From Oscillospiraceae bacterium (lineage in GTDB: Bacteria > Bacillota > Clostridia > Oscillospirales > Oscillospiraceae): DNA of 64,000 nucleotides. Made by a program: the position numbers and the translations under genes. The DNA lies in assembly GCA_017455685.1 (NCBI GenBank), contig JAFSZH010000041.1, positions 1 through 64,000 of the forward strand, read 5' to 3'. Within the stretch, counting starts at the first letter, position 1; every line of letters starts with the position of its first letter. Positions 35,814 to 43,244 of the stretch are shown here, piece by piece. The notes under the pieces are model-generated. The model saw nothing but the letters and a program-made list of their open reading frames with translations. It ran no database searches and had not been told where the DNA came from.

Positions 35814-35974
35814 GGGACTTGAACCCGAGGGCACTTGGCAAGGCTCCGGGGGAGCCTTGCAACCCGAGGCGGCCTCCGCCGCAGCGGAGGTCAAGTCCCA
35901 CCACCGGCACCAAAAAGGAGACAGCCGCCCCAAAGGGCGGCTATTTCTTTTTGCAGGGAAGGGACTTGAACCCG
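35814..35974 (+). repeat. tRNA-Leu 3'-tail module (antisense T-arm, tail copy, second terminator)
   Basis: GGGACTTGAACCCG (35814-35827), the exact complement of the T-arm core, is followed by a hairpin (35838-35860, 10-bp perfect stem). Then comes a 24-nt copy of the tRNA 3' tail (35889-35912, beginning GGTCAAGTCCC and ending in CCA, with one T of the T-loop missing), a second terminator hairpin (35923-35942), and a second antisense T-arm sequence (35961-35974). The first antisense element can pair with the tail copy, closing a stem-bounded domain of about 90 nt. The same order is found behind tRNA-Pro. Confidence 0.75.
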
Positions 35975-36206
35975 AGCGGGCGTCGTCGCAAGCTTCAAAT
36001 CGTCTCGCTTCCTCGCAGGCTCGAAAGCTCGCTCTTTCCGTGCTCCTCCTTTCCCATGCCAAATCGCTTCGCTTGATTTGGCGTGGGATCTTTCGCGGCG
36101 GCCTGGCACGCAGGGCAGTTATGAATAATTGAAAATACAGGCAGTTATTGTTATAATAAAATAAACTTTCCCTAATTCTTTATCATAGAACACGTTCGGA
36201 GGGGTT
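35975..36206. other. Intergenic tail of the tRNA-Leu module
   Basis: GC-rich, hairpin-prone DNA without a credible gene up to about 36115 (it includes the inverted repeat CCAAATCG-CTTCG-CTTGATTTGG near 36058-36080), then AT-rich DNA that carries the ribosome binding site of the next gene. Short open frames here have no ribosome binding sites and read as repeat-derived. Confidence 0.5.
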
Positions 36207-36725
36207 ATGGATAAGAAGTACAGTATAATCAGTGTGTGTACTGACTTTTTCGTTTTTAGTTTACTCTTTTCAGTACGCGCTTACGCTAATTCCTCCTGGC
36301 ATTGGATTTCAGAAACACGCCCATATGATGTTCTTCCTTATGTGATCGTGATGACCCTTTTTATCGAGACTTTTTCTATCGTGTTATTGTGCAGGGGTTC
36401 CAGGATCACCAAGGTGTTTTGCTTTGTTTCACTGGCCAACTTACTCTCTTTTCTTGCGCCTTATGTGTTTTGGTATTGGTTCGGCTTCCGGGGGGATGGA
36501 ATTTACCCAACTTATTCTAATTTCATGGAGCATTGGCCGGTATTCACAGTCGGGATCCTCTATACCATCATGACGCTGGCGGTTGAAGTACCTGTTGTGT
36601 ATAAAGCACTAAAACGGGACATCGAAAAACACAAACGGCTGCTTTGGGTAATCGTTGCCTCCAATTTGGTTACAACCCTGCTCACTTATTTTTGTGAACA
36701 TTATTTTTGTTATGGGCGAGGATAG
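36207..36725 (+). CDS. Small AT-rich integral membrane protein, unknown
   Basis: A 172-residue protein with four predicted membrane helices (about 9-25, 40-62, 70-95 and 110-130, with a fifth weak one near 145-165). I do not recognise the family. The ATG follows GGAGGGG. Base composition is clearly more AT-rich than in all neighbours, and codon use differs, so recent acquisition is likely. It lies between two copies of the tRNA-module repeat (35918-35974 and 36778-36835). Confidence 0.6.
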   Translation: MDKKYSIISVCTDFFVFSLLFSVRAYANSSWHWISETRPYDVLPYVIVMTLFIETFSIVLLCRGSRITKVFCFVSLANLLSFLAPYVFWYWFGFRGDGIYPTYSNFMEHWPVFTVGILYTIMTLAVEVPVVYKALKRDIEKHKRLLWVIVASNLVTTLLTYFCEHYFCYGRG

Positions 36726-36777
36726 TCGAAATAGTATGGCTTCGCCTCTGCGGTAATGATCCGTCAGGTATAGAATC

Positions 36778-36835
36778 GAGACAGCCGCCCCGAGAGGGAC
36801 GGCTGTCTCCTTTTGCAAAGAAGGGACTCGTGCCC
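36778..36835. repeat. Degenerate copy of the tRNA-module hairpin repeat
   Basis: GAGACAGCCGCCCC (36778-36791) is identical to 35918-35931 and is followed by a matching hairpin arm, TTTTGCA, and a degraded GGGACT-G--CCCG. The hairpin (stem GAGACAGCCG / CGGCTGTCTC) can also serve as the terminator of the serpin gene, whose stop codon is at 36838. Confidence 0.7.
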
Positions 36836-36837
36836 GC

Positions 36838-38190
36838 TTATTCGGTTACGTTGTAAACCGTTCCGGCGAAAAGGATCGAGCCGTCCCCGCCGGTGACGGC
36901 AAAAAAGAACGGGCGGTCCAACACAAAATCCACCGTTTCCTCCGGGGGCATCCCGGAGGCGGCGATCGCCATGTCGGTGTAGGCCGCGCCGGTGACGCCT
37001 TCCTCGTCTATGCTCACCGCGGCAGCGTGATCCGCCTTGGAGAGGAACAAGCCTTTTTCCTCGGTCAGGGAGCTGAAATCCGCCCTCTGGGGATCAGAGA
37101 GATTTTCCAGTCCCAACTGGGAGAGCACCGGCAGAAGGTCGGTTTTTCCGCTGATCTCAAACCGGGGAACGGACATGTTGACGATCAGATACTTGCTGTT
37201 TTCATAGCTGTATTCCTGACGCAGCAGCGTCATGACCTGGGCGCTGCCGACGATCTCCGTCAGCTCTGTGCCGGGATCAGGAAGAAAGAAAACCATGGAA
37301 CCGCTGTCAGCCAAGTTTAGGGAGCAGGCGGAAAAACCGTCTCCCCAGTAGTAGCTGCCTGCGGCGGAGCGGCGCATCATCTGGCACAGCGCGTCGCCCT
37401 GCGCACCGTGAAACACCTGGGTCTCCGTTTTTGCGGCGGAAAATGGCGTGGTCCAAGCGGCCTTATAGTAGAATGTGGAGACCAACTCCAGCACCGTCCT
37501 GGGATCCATGCTCATGTCGGCGGTGTATTCCCGCAGCAACCCTCCGGTCTGTTCATTGACCCAATCCCGGAGCGCCTGATCGAAGGAAGGGGAGCCCATT
37601 TCCCCTGTAAACAGTTCCGCGCCGTAGATACTCTCCAGCGCCTCCGCGGCCGGGGCTTTGTAAAGATACTCCTGCCGCATCCACAGCGAGCCTGCCGGGA
37701 GACTTTGGAGCACAGGAGTTTCCAGCCGGTTGGCAGCCAGCAGTGCCCGGGCACGGGTGCGCAGGGATTCAAGATCCGATACCCCCAACGTTTCCAGCAG
37801 CGCCTGCCGGGACGCTCCGCCGGCGGTCTCGGTCAGCATGCAAAGCGCAAGATAGATATTCAGCGGGGAACAGACCGCATTTTCCTTTTCTCCGCTCAGA
37901 AGCAGAGGCATTATCCGGGTGTAGTAGGTATTCATGGCGTCCCGTTCCGTCCGGGAGGCGGAAACCGCGTCCCGGTACTGCCGCCGCCATGCGGCGTAAT
38001 CATCGCTGAAAACGTACTCGTCCCTGCTGAGAGTCGGGGACGGATCCGGGACGATCTGTGCCTCTTCCCTGACCGCCGAAGATGGGACCGGCGTGCTCTC
38101 AGGCTCTTTTGCCGGAGCCGCGCCGCAGGCGGACAGCACGGACAGTGCCATGGCGCCAACGAGAACAAAAGCAACCGCACTTTTCATCAT
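36838..38190 (-). CDS. Serpin-family protease inhibitor lipoprotein
   Basis: A 450-residue lipoprotein (signal peptide with lipobox LSAC, Cys at about 22) whose mature part is a serpin. Family features include 'NAVCSPLNIYLALCMLTETAGGAS', the shutter/breach region, and the C-terminal 'DFVLDRPFFFAV...GSILFAGTVYN'. The reactive-centre hinge EEGVTGAAYT (about 396-405) has the small residues of an inhibitory serpin; counting from it places P1-P1' near Ser412-Gly413, which would suit elastase- or subtilisin-like proteases. It is probably exposed on the outer face of the membrane. It is a single gene. Confidence 0.88.
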   Translation of the reverse strand: MMKSAVAFVLVGAMALSVLSACGAAPAKEPESTPVPSSAVREEAQIVPDPSPTLSRDEYVFSDDYAAWRRQYRDAVSASRTERDAMNTYYTRIMPLLLSGEKENAVCSPLNIYLALCMLTETAGGASRQALLETLGVSDLESLRTRARALLAANRLETPVLQSLPAGSLWMRQEYLYKAPAAEALESIYGAELFTGEMGSPSFDQALRDWVNEQTGGLLREYTADMSMDPRTVLELVSTFYYKAAWTTPFSAAKTETQVFHGAQGDALCQMMRRSAAGSYYWGDGFSACSLNLADSGSMVFFLPDPGTELTEIVGSAQVMTLLRQEYSYENSKYLIVNMSVPRFEISGKTDLLPVLSQLGLENLSDPQRADFSSLTEEKGLFLSKADHAAAVSIDEEGVTGAAYTDMAIAASGMPPEETVDFVLDRPFFFAVTGGDGSILFAGTVYNVTE

Positions 38191-38247
38191 GTCACCTCAT
38201 AAATATTGATGCTTTTAGGACGGTCGGCGGCGCTAAAAGTTCTCATT

Positions 38248-38916
38248 TCACCCGAAAAAGTCCCCGTGGATCAGCTCGTGTCCCGGCTCGGCCACGAGGA
38301 ACTGATCGTCCCAGCTGCCGGACACCAGCTTTTCCAGGATCCGGTTGCTTCCGGGCACGTAGTCCAGCTCCGCGTGGATCTTGTCGGCTTCCTGCTGGGC
38401 TGCCTCCACGTAGGGCACGCTGTAACAGTCGTTGAAGCCCGTGTCGATGATATCCATGTGCCTGTAGCTGTCAAACCACATGTGAAACAGGTAATCGTGG
38501 TTGAGATCCTTGTATTCCTGCCCGGCCAGGGAGAAATCCCGCAGCAGAGTCAGCGCGGAAAAGTCCTTCGGATCGTTCTCAAAGAGATACAGGTGCCCGG
38601 GTTCCTTCCGGTTGGGGCAGAATTCGTCGTCGGTCTGTAGCAGCAGCGAGACACAGTCGTCCACCCGGGGGATCACCACCCACCGATCGAAGCGGACGTG
38701 GTCCCAGGCACCGCCGCAAAAGCCCATGGCCACCAGCACCGTGTCGAACCGGGGATCCAGGGAGGCGATCAGTCCGGCGATGGCCATGCGCATCTCACCC
38801 GGTTCTGCGTGGAGTTTCCGATCCACCTCGTAAACGGGAAGAGCTGTCCCCTGGGACCGCTGCGCCGCCTGGACGAACTCCGTCAGGGAAGAGCAGGTCA
38901 AGATACAGGCGTTCAT
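38248..38916 (-). CDS. DUF1638-type protein
   Basis: A 222-residue cytosolic protein resembling the DUF1638 family, with the Cys/Gly-rich 'VAMGFCGGAW' and 'WVVIPRVDDCVSLLL' segments as main signatures. The family is often encoded near corrinoid methyl-transfer genes in methylotrophic and acetogenic anaerobes, but its biochemistry is not established. I chose ATG 38916 (MNACILTC), which follows GAGAGGA; a start at 38946 is less likely. The only corrinoid protein in this window is 34 kb away. Confidence 0.72.
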   Translation of the reverse strand: MNACILTCSSLTEFVQAAQRSQGTALPVYEVDRKLHAEPGEMRMAIAGLIASLDPRFDTVLVAMGFCGGAWDHVRFDRWVVIPRVDDCVSLLLQTDDEFCPNRKEPGHLYLFENDPKDFSALTLLRDFSLAGQEYKDLNHDYLFHMWFDSYRHMDIIDTGFNDCYSVPYVEAAQQEADKIHAELDYVPGSNRILEKLVSGSWDDQFLVAEPGHELIHGDFFG

Positions 38917-38990
38917 AGTTGGCTGTCCTCTCCGGTAATCTATCAATGCGTCTGACAGCCGGGCTTACGGGGCCCGCCGCAGACGGGAAA

Positions 38991-39018
38991 CCCCGCCCGC
39001 TTGAAGAAGCAGGCGGGG
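38991..39018 (-). terminator. Terminator hairpin after the flavin reductase gene
   Basis: CCCCGCC-CGCTT / AAGC-A-GGCGGGG with a GAAG loop and one mismatch, 13 bp beyond the stop of the minus-strand flavin reductase-like gene. Confidence 0.7.
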
Positions 39019-39031
39019 ATAAAAACGGTTG

Positions 39032-39592
39032 TTATTTCAGAGCGGCGCCGTCATGAAAAGCGTCGCCCACCTTATGCCCCAGGATGTGGTAGGTGTGGTT
39101 GAAGGGATCGAACACGATGGGGGCGACCTTTTCCACGTCCACCTTGCCGTCGGTCATGGCGGCTTCGTCCACGCTGACGTTCACGATCTCACCGCAGAGC
39201 AGCCCGGTCTCGGGGGAATAGCTCTTGACCCGGCATTCCAGGCAGATTGCCAGCTCGTTGATGACGGGGGCGTTCACGAGGACGCTGGGCGTGACGGTGA
39301 ACCCGGCTTTCTCCAGCTTGTTGTCCACCTTGTTGCCTGATTCCAGACCCACATAGTCGCAGGCCACCACGTGCGGCGCGTCTCCCATGCTCACGGTGAA
39401 TGCGCCGGTCTTTTGCAGGTTTTTCACGGTCTTGTGGCCGGCCGAGAGGCACAGCGTCAGCTCGTTCGTATCGCTGATGCCGCCCCAGGCGGCGTTCATG
39501 GCGTCGGGCTTGCCGTTTTCGTCATAGGTTGCCACGATATACACCGCCTGCGGATAGCTCAGCGGTTGGGCTCCGAAGCTTTTTCTGGACAT
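39032..39592 (-). CDS. Flavin reductase-like (flavoredoxin) protein
   Basis: A 186-residue FMN-binding split-barrel protein of the flavoredoxin/flavin reductase group. Signatures are 'YIVATYDENGKPDAMNAAWGG' near the N-terminus and the 'HKTVKNLQKTGAFTVSM' segment. Such proteins reduce flavin or transfer electrons; the partner is not evident here. The ATG follows AAAGGAGGAATCC, an excellent site. It forms a short minus-strand group with the small gene at 39663-39896. Confidence 0.87.
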   Translation of the reverse strand: MSRKSFGAQPLSYPQAVYIVATYDENGKPDAMNAAWGGISDTNELTLCLSAGHKTVKNLQKTGAFTVSMGDAPHVVACDYVGLESGNKVDNKLEKAGFTVTPSVLVNAPVINELAICLECRVKSYSPETGLLCGEIVNVSVDEAAMTDGKVDVEKVAPIVFDPFNHTYHILGHKVGDAFHDGAALK

Positions 39593-39662
39593 GGGGATTC
39601 CTCCTTTTTCATGATAAGGGAAAGCCGGTTCTCTCTGGCGGAGAAAACCGGCCGTCCGCGGA

Positions 39663-39896
39663 TCAGTCCTCGGTGAATTCGTAGGTGATGGTCTCCGCGC
39701 CGCTCTTGAACTCCACGGTGACGGTACCCTTTCCGTCGTCGGAAGCGGTCAGCGGCGCATCGGCGGGCATATCAGACTCGCAGGCGCGGACGTAGGCAAT
39801 CACGTCGTCGGTATTCACGCTGCGGATCTCGTGGGTGCGGGTCTCCTTGCCGCCGCAGGGCGGCTGGGTGCGGGTAATAATCAGTTCGTAATTCAT
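39663..39896 (-). CDS. Small conserved-looking protein, unknown
   Basis: A 77-residue soluble acidic protein with alternating strands ('MNYELIITR', 'TVTVEFKSGAETITYEF') and a 'PCGGKETRTHEI' loop. I do not recognise the family. The ATG at 39896 follows GGAGG at good spacing; an in-frame start at 39914 is less suitable. It lies 70 bp upstream of the flavin reductase-like gene in the same direction. Confidence 0.6.
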   Translation of the reverse strand: MNYELIITRTQPPCGGKETRTHEIRSVNTDDVIAYVRACESDMPADAPLTASDDGKGTVTVEFKSGAETITYEFTED

Positions 39897-39926
39897 GATA
39901 TGACCTCCATACAATTATTCCTTGTT

Positions 39927-40838
39927 TTAAATCCACATCTGTTCCAGCTTCATGACTTCGCTGTTTTCCATATATTCCTTGATGTAGATGTCGCAGAGCT
40001 CCTCCAGCGTTGAGTCGGATTCGCTGAACTCCAACAGCTTGGAAATGATCCGGGTAGGGATGAGGATATCCCGGATCTTTACGGAACTGGCGTGGGCCCG
40101 GGCCATGGCTGCCACGATCTTGCGGATATCCGCATTGGCGAAAGCTTCCTTATAAAAGCCCAGCTCCTCGTCCCAGCGCTGCTGGAAGGAACGGTTGTGA
40201 AGTTTGCGGATGATCAGGGCGATGCCGAGGGTGAGGGGCATGATCAGCGTTATGGGGATCCACATGGGGAGCCGGGTGACGAAGCCGTAGAAGTCATTCC
40301 AGCCGCCGTTCTCTTCGCCGATGACCACGACCATCACGTAATACAGCACAGAGTAGATCAGCACCGGGATCAGAGCCAGAAAGGCGTCCTTGACGGTGAT
40401 GCTCTGTGACGTCATGAAATAGCAGAACGCCAGAAACGCCAGAACGGGGCAAACACCGTGGAGGAAGAACCGGGAGCCGGAAAAAATCAGCACGAAGCCC
40501 TTCACCGGCGCCAGCACGAACAGAGAGATCAGAAACGTCAGCGTTACGGCGGTGACGCCTGCGTACACCAGCACCACGATCCATTTGGGCAGGTGGTAGT
40601 TGTGCTTGCGCAGACCGTCCAGCGTGTACGGGATCACCATAGCCATGGCAGCCGCCGCCAGAATGTTGGAGTTGACCGTGAACATGCAGAAAGTGCGCAG
40701 ACCCATGTGGTCGAAGTTCTCGTCATAGAGCGTGGTCAGATTCATGGTGACGCCTACGCAGACGCAGATGACCACCACAAGCGCGCTGAACAGCGCAAGG
40801 CGACACTGCCTGCGGGTGATTTTCATGACGCGATCCAT
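39927..40838 (-). CDS. Polytopic membrane protein, Pr6Pr-like, unknown function
   Basis: A 303-residue protein with six or seven membrane helices (about 15-38, 45-70, 85-110, 120-140, 150-175 and 190-215) and a cytoplasmic C-terminal region of about 80 residues, mostly helical and charged. The pattern resembles the Pr6Pr/FAR-17a-type membrane proteins, but that is a weak match. The ATG at 40838 follows AAAGGAG; the frame extends 10 residues upstream. Confidence 0.6.
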   Translation of the reverse strand: MDRVMKITRRQCRLALFSALVVVICVCVGVTMNLTTLYDENFDHMGLRTFCMFTVNSNILAAAAMAMVIPYTLDGLRKHNYHLPKWIVVLVYAGVTAVTLTFLISLFVLAPVKGFVLIFSGSRFFLHGVCPVLAFLAFCYFMTSQSITVKDAFLALIPVLIYSVLYYVMVVVIGEENGGWNDFYGFVTRLPMWIPITLIMPLTLGIALIIRKLHNRSFQQRWDEELGFYKEAFANADIRKIVAAMARAHASSVKIRDILIPTRIISKLLEFSESDSTLEELCDIYIKEYMENSEVMKLEQMWI

Positions 40839-41139
40839 TTTCCGGGCTCCTTTCCCTGCAGCATACAAGATAAACCCATATATTTCTTTATATATTCAGT
40901 CTACATTATCCTCCGAAAAAAAGCAACTGTCACTTGCAGTAAAGACGTGAAATATAAAAGAAAAACTCGGCCGGTGACAACGAAACGGATCGCCGTCAGT
41001 CCTATTTCTGTTGATTCCATCGATTGACAGAAATCGAGCGGGTATAGTATTTTTATTGATATGAACAATGGGGTTCCGCTGGAGGTGCCGCGCCCTTTTT
41101 CCAGCGGAGCTCTTTCTCGTTTCAAGGGGGAGAGCGAAC
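40839..41139 (+). promoter_or_regulatory. guaA upstream region with candidate promoter and leader hairpin
   Basis: This 300-bp gap has an AT-rich left half and a TTGACA at 41024-41029 followed by TATAGTAT at 41043-41050, a plausible promoter with somewhat short spacing (13-15 bp). The leader contains an inverted repeat TCCGCTGG (41075-41082) / CCAGCGGA (41101-41108). No purine-riboswitch core was recognised. The ribosome binding site AAGGGGGAG precedes guaA. Confidence 0.45.
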
Positions 41140-42678
41140 ATGGCACAGAAAATTCTAATCCTTGATTTCGGCGGACAATACAACCAGCTGATCGCCCGGA
41201 GGGTCCGGGAGTGCGGCGTTTACTGCGAGGTCCATCCCGGAGATATGACGCCGGAGGCAGTCAGGGCCTTTGATCCCATCGGGATCATTTTTACCGGCGG
41301 TCCGGGAAGCGTCTACGACCCGGCGGCGCCCCGGGTGGACCCGGGCGTTTTCGACCTGGGCGTGCCCATCCTGGGTATATGCTATGGCTGCCAGCTCATG
41401 GCCCACGCTCTGGGCGGACTGGTCGTCCCGGCTATCTCAGACGCCGCCCGGGAATACGGCAAGACGCTGACCCGCTTCGATACGGGCTGCGCCCTGTTCC
41501 GCGGACTGCCCCCGGAGGGGATCACCTGGATGAGCCACGGGGACTATATGGAAAAAGTCCCTGCCGGCTTTACAGTAACGGCGGTCTCCGACGCCTGCCC
41601 CAACGCCGCCGTCTGCGACGAGACGCGGCGGTTTTACGGCGTACAGTTCCATCCGGAGGTGAATCACACACAGAACGGCTGCACCATGCTGCGGAACTTT
41701 CTTTTTGACGTATGCGGCGCGGCGGGGGACTGGACCATGGGAGGCTTCCGGGAACGGGCGGTTGCAGATATTCGTCGCAAAGTAGGCAATGGCAGGGTGC
41801 TGCTGGCTCTCTCCGGCGGGGTGGATTCCTCCGTGTGTGCAGCGCTGCTTTCTGAAGCCGTGGGAGAGCAGCTCACCTGCGTGTTTGTGGATCACGGCCT
41901 TCTGCGCAAGGACGAGGGAGATCAGGTGGAAGCGGCCTTCCGGGACAAGGCGCTGCGGTTCGTCCGCGTTAGCGCGGGAGATCGTTTTCTCTCCCGGCTG
42001 GCGGGGATAACGGAACCGGAGGAAAAACGAAAAGCCATCGGCGAAGAGTTCATTCGGGTTTTCGAGGAGATCGGGAAGGAGAGCGGCTCGGTGGACTATC
42101 TTGCCCAGGGGACCATTTACCCGGACGTGATCGAGTCCGGTCTCGGCAGCGCCGCGGTGATCAAAAGCCACCACAACGTGGGCGGCCTGCCCGCACACGT
42201 CCGGTTCCGGGAGATCATCGAGCCTCTGCGGATGCTCTTCAAGGACGAGGTCCGGCAGCTGGGACGGGAGCTTGGCCTTCCCGAGGAGCTGGTGAGCCGT
42301 CAGCCCTTTCCGGGGCCGGGCCTGGCCGTCCGGGTGATCGGTGAGATCACGCCGGAAAAACTGCGAATGCTCCGGGACGCGGACGCCATCTTCCGGCAGG
42401 AGGCCGCGGCGGCCGGTCTGGCTGGTTCTATGAGCCAGTACTTTGCTGTGCTGACCAACTTGCGCTCTGTGGGCGTCATGGGGGACGGCCGGAGCTACGA
42501 GTACGCGGTGGCGCTTCGGGCGGTGTCCACGGAGGATTTTATGACTGCCGACTGGGTGCGCCTTCCCTACGAGCTGCTGGACCGGGTCAGCGTGCGGATC
42601 GTCAACGAGGTCAAGGGCGTCAACCGGGTGCTCTACGATATCACGTCCAAGCCTCCCGCCACGGTGGAATTTGAGTGA
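41140..42678 (+). CDS. guaA: GMP synthase (glutamine-hydrolysing)
   Basis: GuaA converts XMP to GMP with glutamine as nitrogen donor. The 512-residue protein has an N-terminal class I amidotransferase domain with catalytic Cys81 in '[11 protein letters not shown]' and the His-x-Glu pair in 'FHPEVNHT', an ATP pyrophosphatase domain with the P-loop 'LSGGVDSSV', and the C-terminal dimerisation domain ending in 'PPATVEFE'. I chose ATG 41140 after AAGGGGGAG; the longer frame from 41068 has no family resemblance. It is a single gene. Confidence 0.97.
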   Translation: MAQKILILDFGGQYNQLIARRVRECGVYCEVHPGDMTPEAVRAFDPIGIIFTGGPGSVYDPAAPRVDPGVFDLGVPILGICYGCQLMAHALGGLVVPAISDAAREYGKTLTRFDTGCALFRGLPPEGITWMSHGDYMEKVPAGFTVTAVSDACPNAAVCDETRRFYGVQFHPEVNHTQNGCTMLRNFLFDVCGAAGDWTMGGFRERAVADIRRKVGNGRVLLALSGGVDSSVCAALLSEAVGEQLTCVFVDHGLLRKDEGDQVEAAFRDKALRFVRVSAGDRFLSRLAGITEPEEKRKAIGEEFIRVFEEIGKESGSVDYLAQGTIYPDVIESGLGSAAVIKSHHNVGGLPAHVRFREIIEPLRMLFKDEVRQLGRELGLPEELVSRQPFPGPGLAVRVIGEITPEKLRMLRDADAIFRQEAAAAGLAGSMSQYFAVLTNLRSVGVMGDGRSYEYAVALRAVSTEDFMTADWVRLPYELLDRVSVRIVNEVKGVNRVLYDITSKPPATVEFE

Positions 42679-42742
42679 AGGCTTATAATTCACAATTATT
42701 GATTGCTTTTTTGGAATACTGGCGGGACTTGAACCCGCGGCC
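42679..42742 (-). repeat. tRNA-Pro 3'-tail fragment (distal copy)
   Basis: Positions 42720-42742 repeat 23 nt of the tRNA-Pro T-arm and acceptor side (43056-43078) on the same strand, then diverge. This is the outermost of three tRNA-Pro 3' sequences in the region. Confidence 0.7.
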
Positions 42743-42862
42743 GTGCCGCGCAGGCGTTGACACAGCCGAAGCGACGGATGGCCCCATTCGCTCGCCGCTG
42801 ACGCGGCAACCGCTCGGGGATGTCGTCCAAGAGGCCGCGGATTCTGCATTCCGGTTATAGAA

Positions 42863-42890
42863 AGAGAGCCCGTCAAATGACAGGCTCTCT
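42863..42890 (-). terminator. Second hairpin of the tRNA-Pro module
   Basis: AGAGAGCC-C-GTC / GAC-A-GGCTCTCT with an AAAT loop, directly beyond the tail copy at 42896-42919. It corresponds to the second terminator of the tRNA-Leu module. Confidence 0.7.
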
Positions 42891-42895
42891 TCCTA

Positions 42896-42996
42896 TGGTC
42901 GGAGTGGCGGGACTTGACCTGCCCTGCGGGGCAGGCCACCTCGCGGCTCTGGAGCGTCCCCGGCGCTCCATTCACTACCGCTCGGGTTCAAGTCCC
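42896..42996 (-). repeat. tRNA-Pro 3'-tail module
   Basis: Read on the minus strand, an antisense T-arm sequence (42983-42996) is followed by hairpin-forming DNA and then a 24-nt copy of the tRNA-Pro 3' tail including CCA (42896-42919), which begins GGTCAAGTCCC and lacks the same T as the tRNA-Leu tail copy. Order and break point match the tRNA-Leu module. Confidence 0.75.
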
Positions 42997-43008
42997 TTAT
43001 AGGACGAT

Positions 43009-43046
43009 ATACAAAAGGCCACCCCAAATGGGATGGCCCTTTGTAT
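43009..43046 (-). terminator. Terminator of tRNA-Pro(CGG)
   Basis: An imperfect hairpin (ATACAAA-A-GGCC...GGCC-C-TTTGTAT) adjoining the encoded CCA end on the minus strand. Confidence 0.75.
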
Positions 43047-43122
43047 TGGTCGGAGTGGCGGGACTTGAACCCGCGGCCTCTTGGTCCCGAACCAAGCACG
43101 CTACCATCTGCGCTACACCCCG
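43047..43122 (-). tRNA. tRNA-Pro(CGG)
   Basis: A 76-nt tRNA with encoded CCA. The acceptor stem CGGGGTG pairs with CACTCCG, the anticodon stem is CTTGG/CCAAG, the loop TTCGGGA gives anticodon CGG, and the T arm is GCGGG-TTCAAGT-CCCGC. Confidence 0.96.
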
Positions 43123-43138
43123 ATACCGGCGAATTTGT

Positions 43139-43167
43139 ATTATATGGGGTCGGTATGAAATTGTCAA
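43139..43167 (-). promoter_or_regulatory. Promoter of tRNA-Pro(CGG)
   Basis: On the minus strand TTGACA (43162-43167) and TATAAT (43139-43144) are spaced by exactly 17 bp, a perfect consensus promoter 16 bp before the tRNA. Confidence 0.93.
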
Positions 43168-43244
43168 GCTGTTTTCCTTGTAAATTGGACCGGGATAGGT
43201 TAGAATGGGCGCAGTTATCAACAGATACGTTTGGAGTATTATAT

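Noticed and set aside
35704..36132. Short frames in the tRNA-Leu module
   Set aside because: They are translations of tRNA, terminator and tail-copy DNA without ribosome binding sites; I describe the DNA as a repeat instead.
40839..41139. Purine riboswitch in front of guaA
   Set aside because: The gap is long enough, but I could not find the conserved purine-riboswitch core; only a simple hairpin and a promoter-like sequence were seen.
42914..43183. Plus-strand frame across tRNA-Pro reading 'VAGLEPAASWSRTK'
   Set aside because: It is the complement of tRNA-Pro and its tail copy; peptides of this kind are a common artefact of translating tRNA genes.
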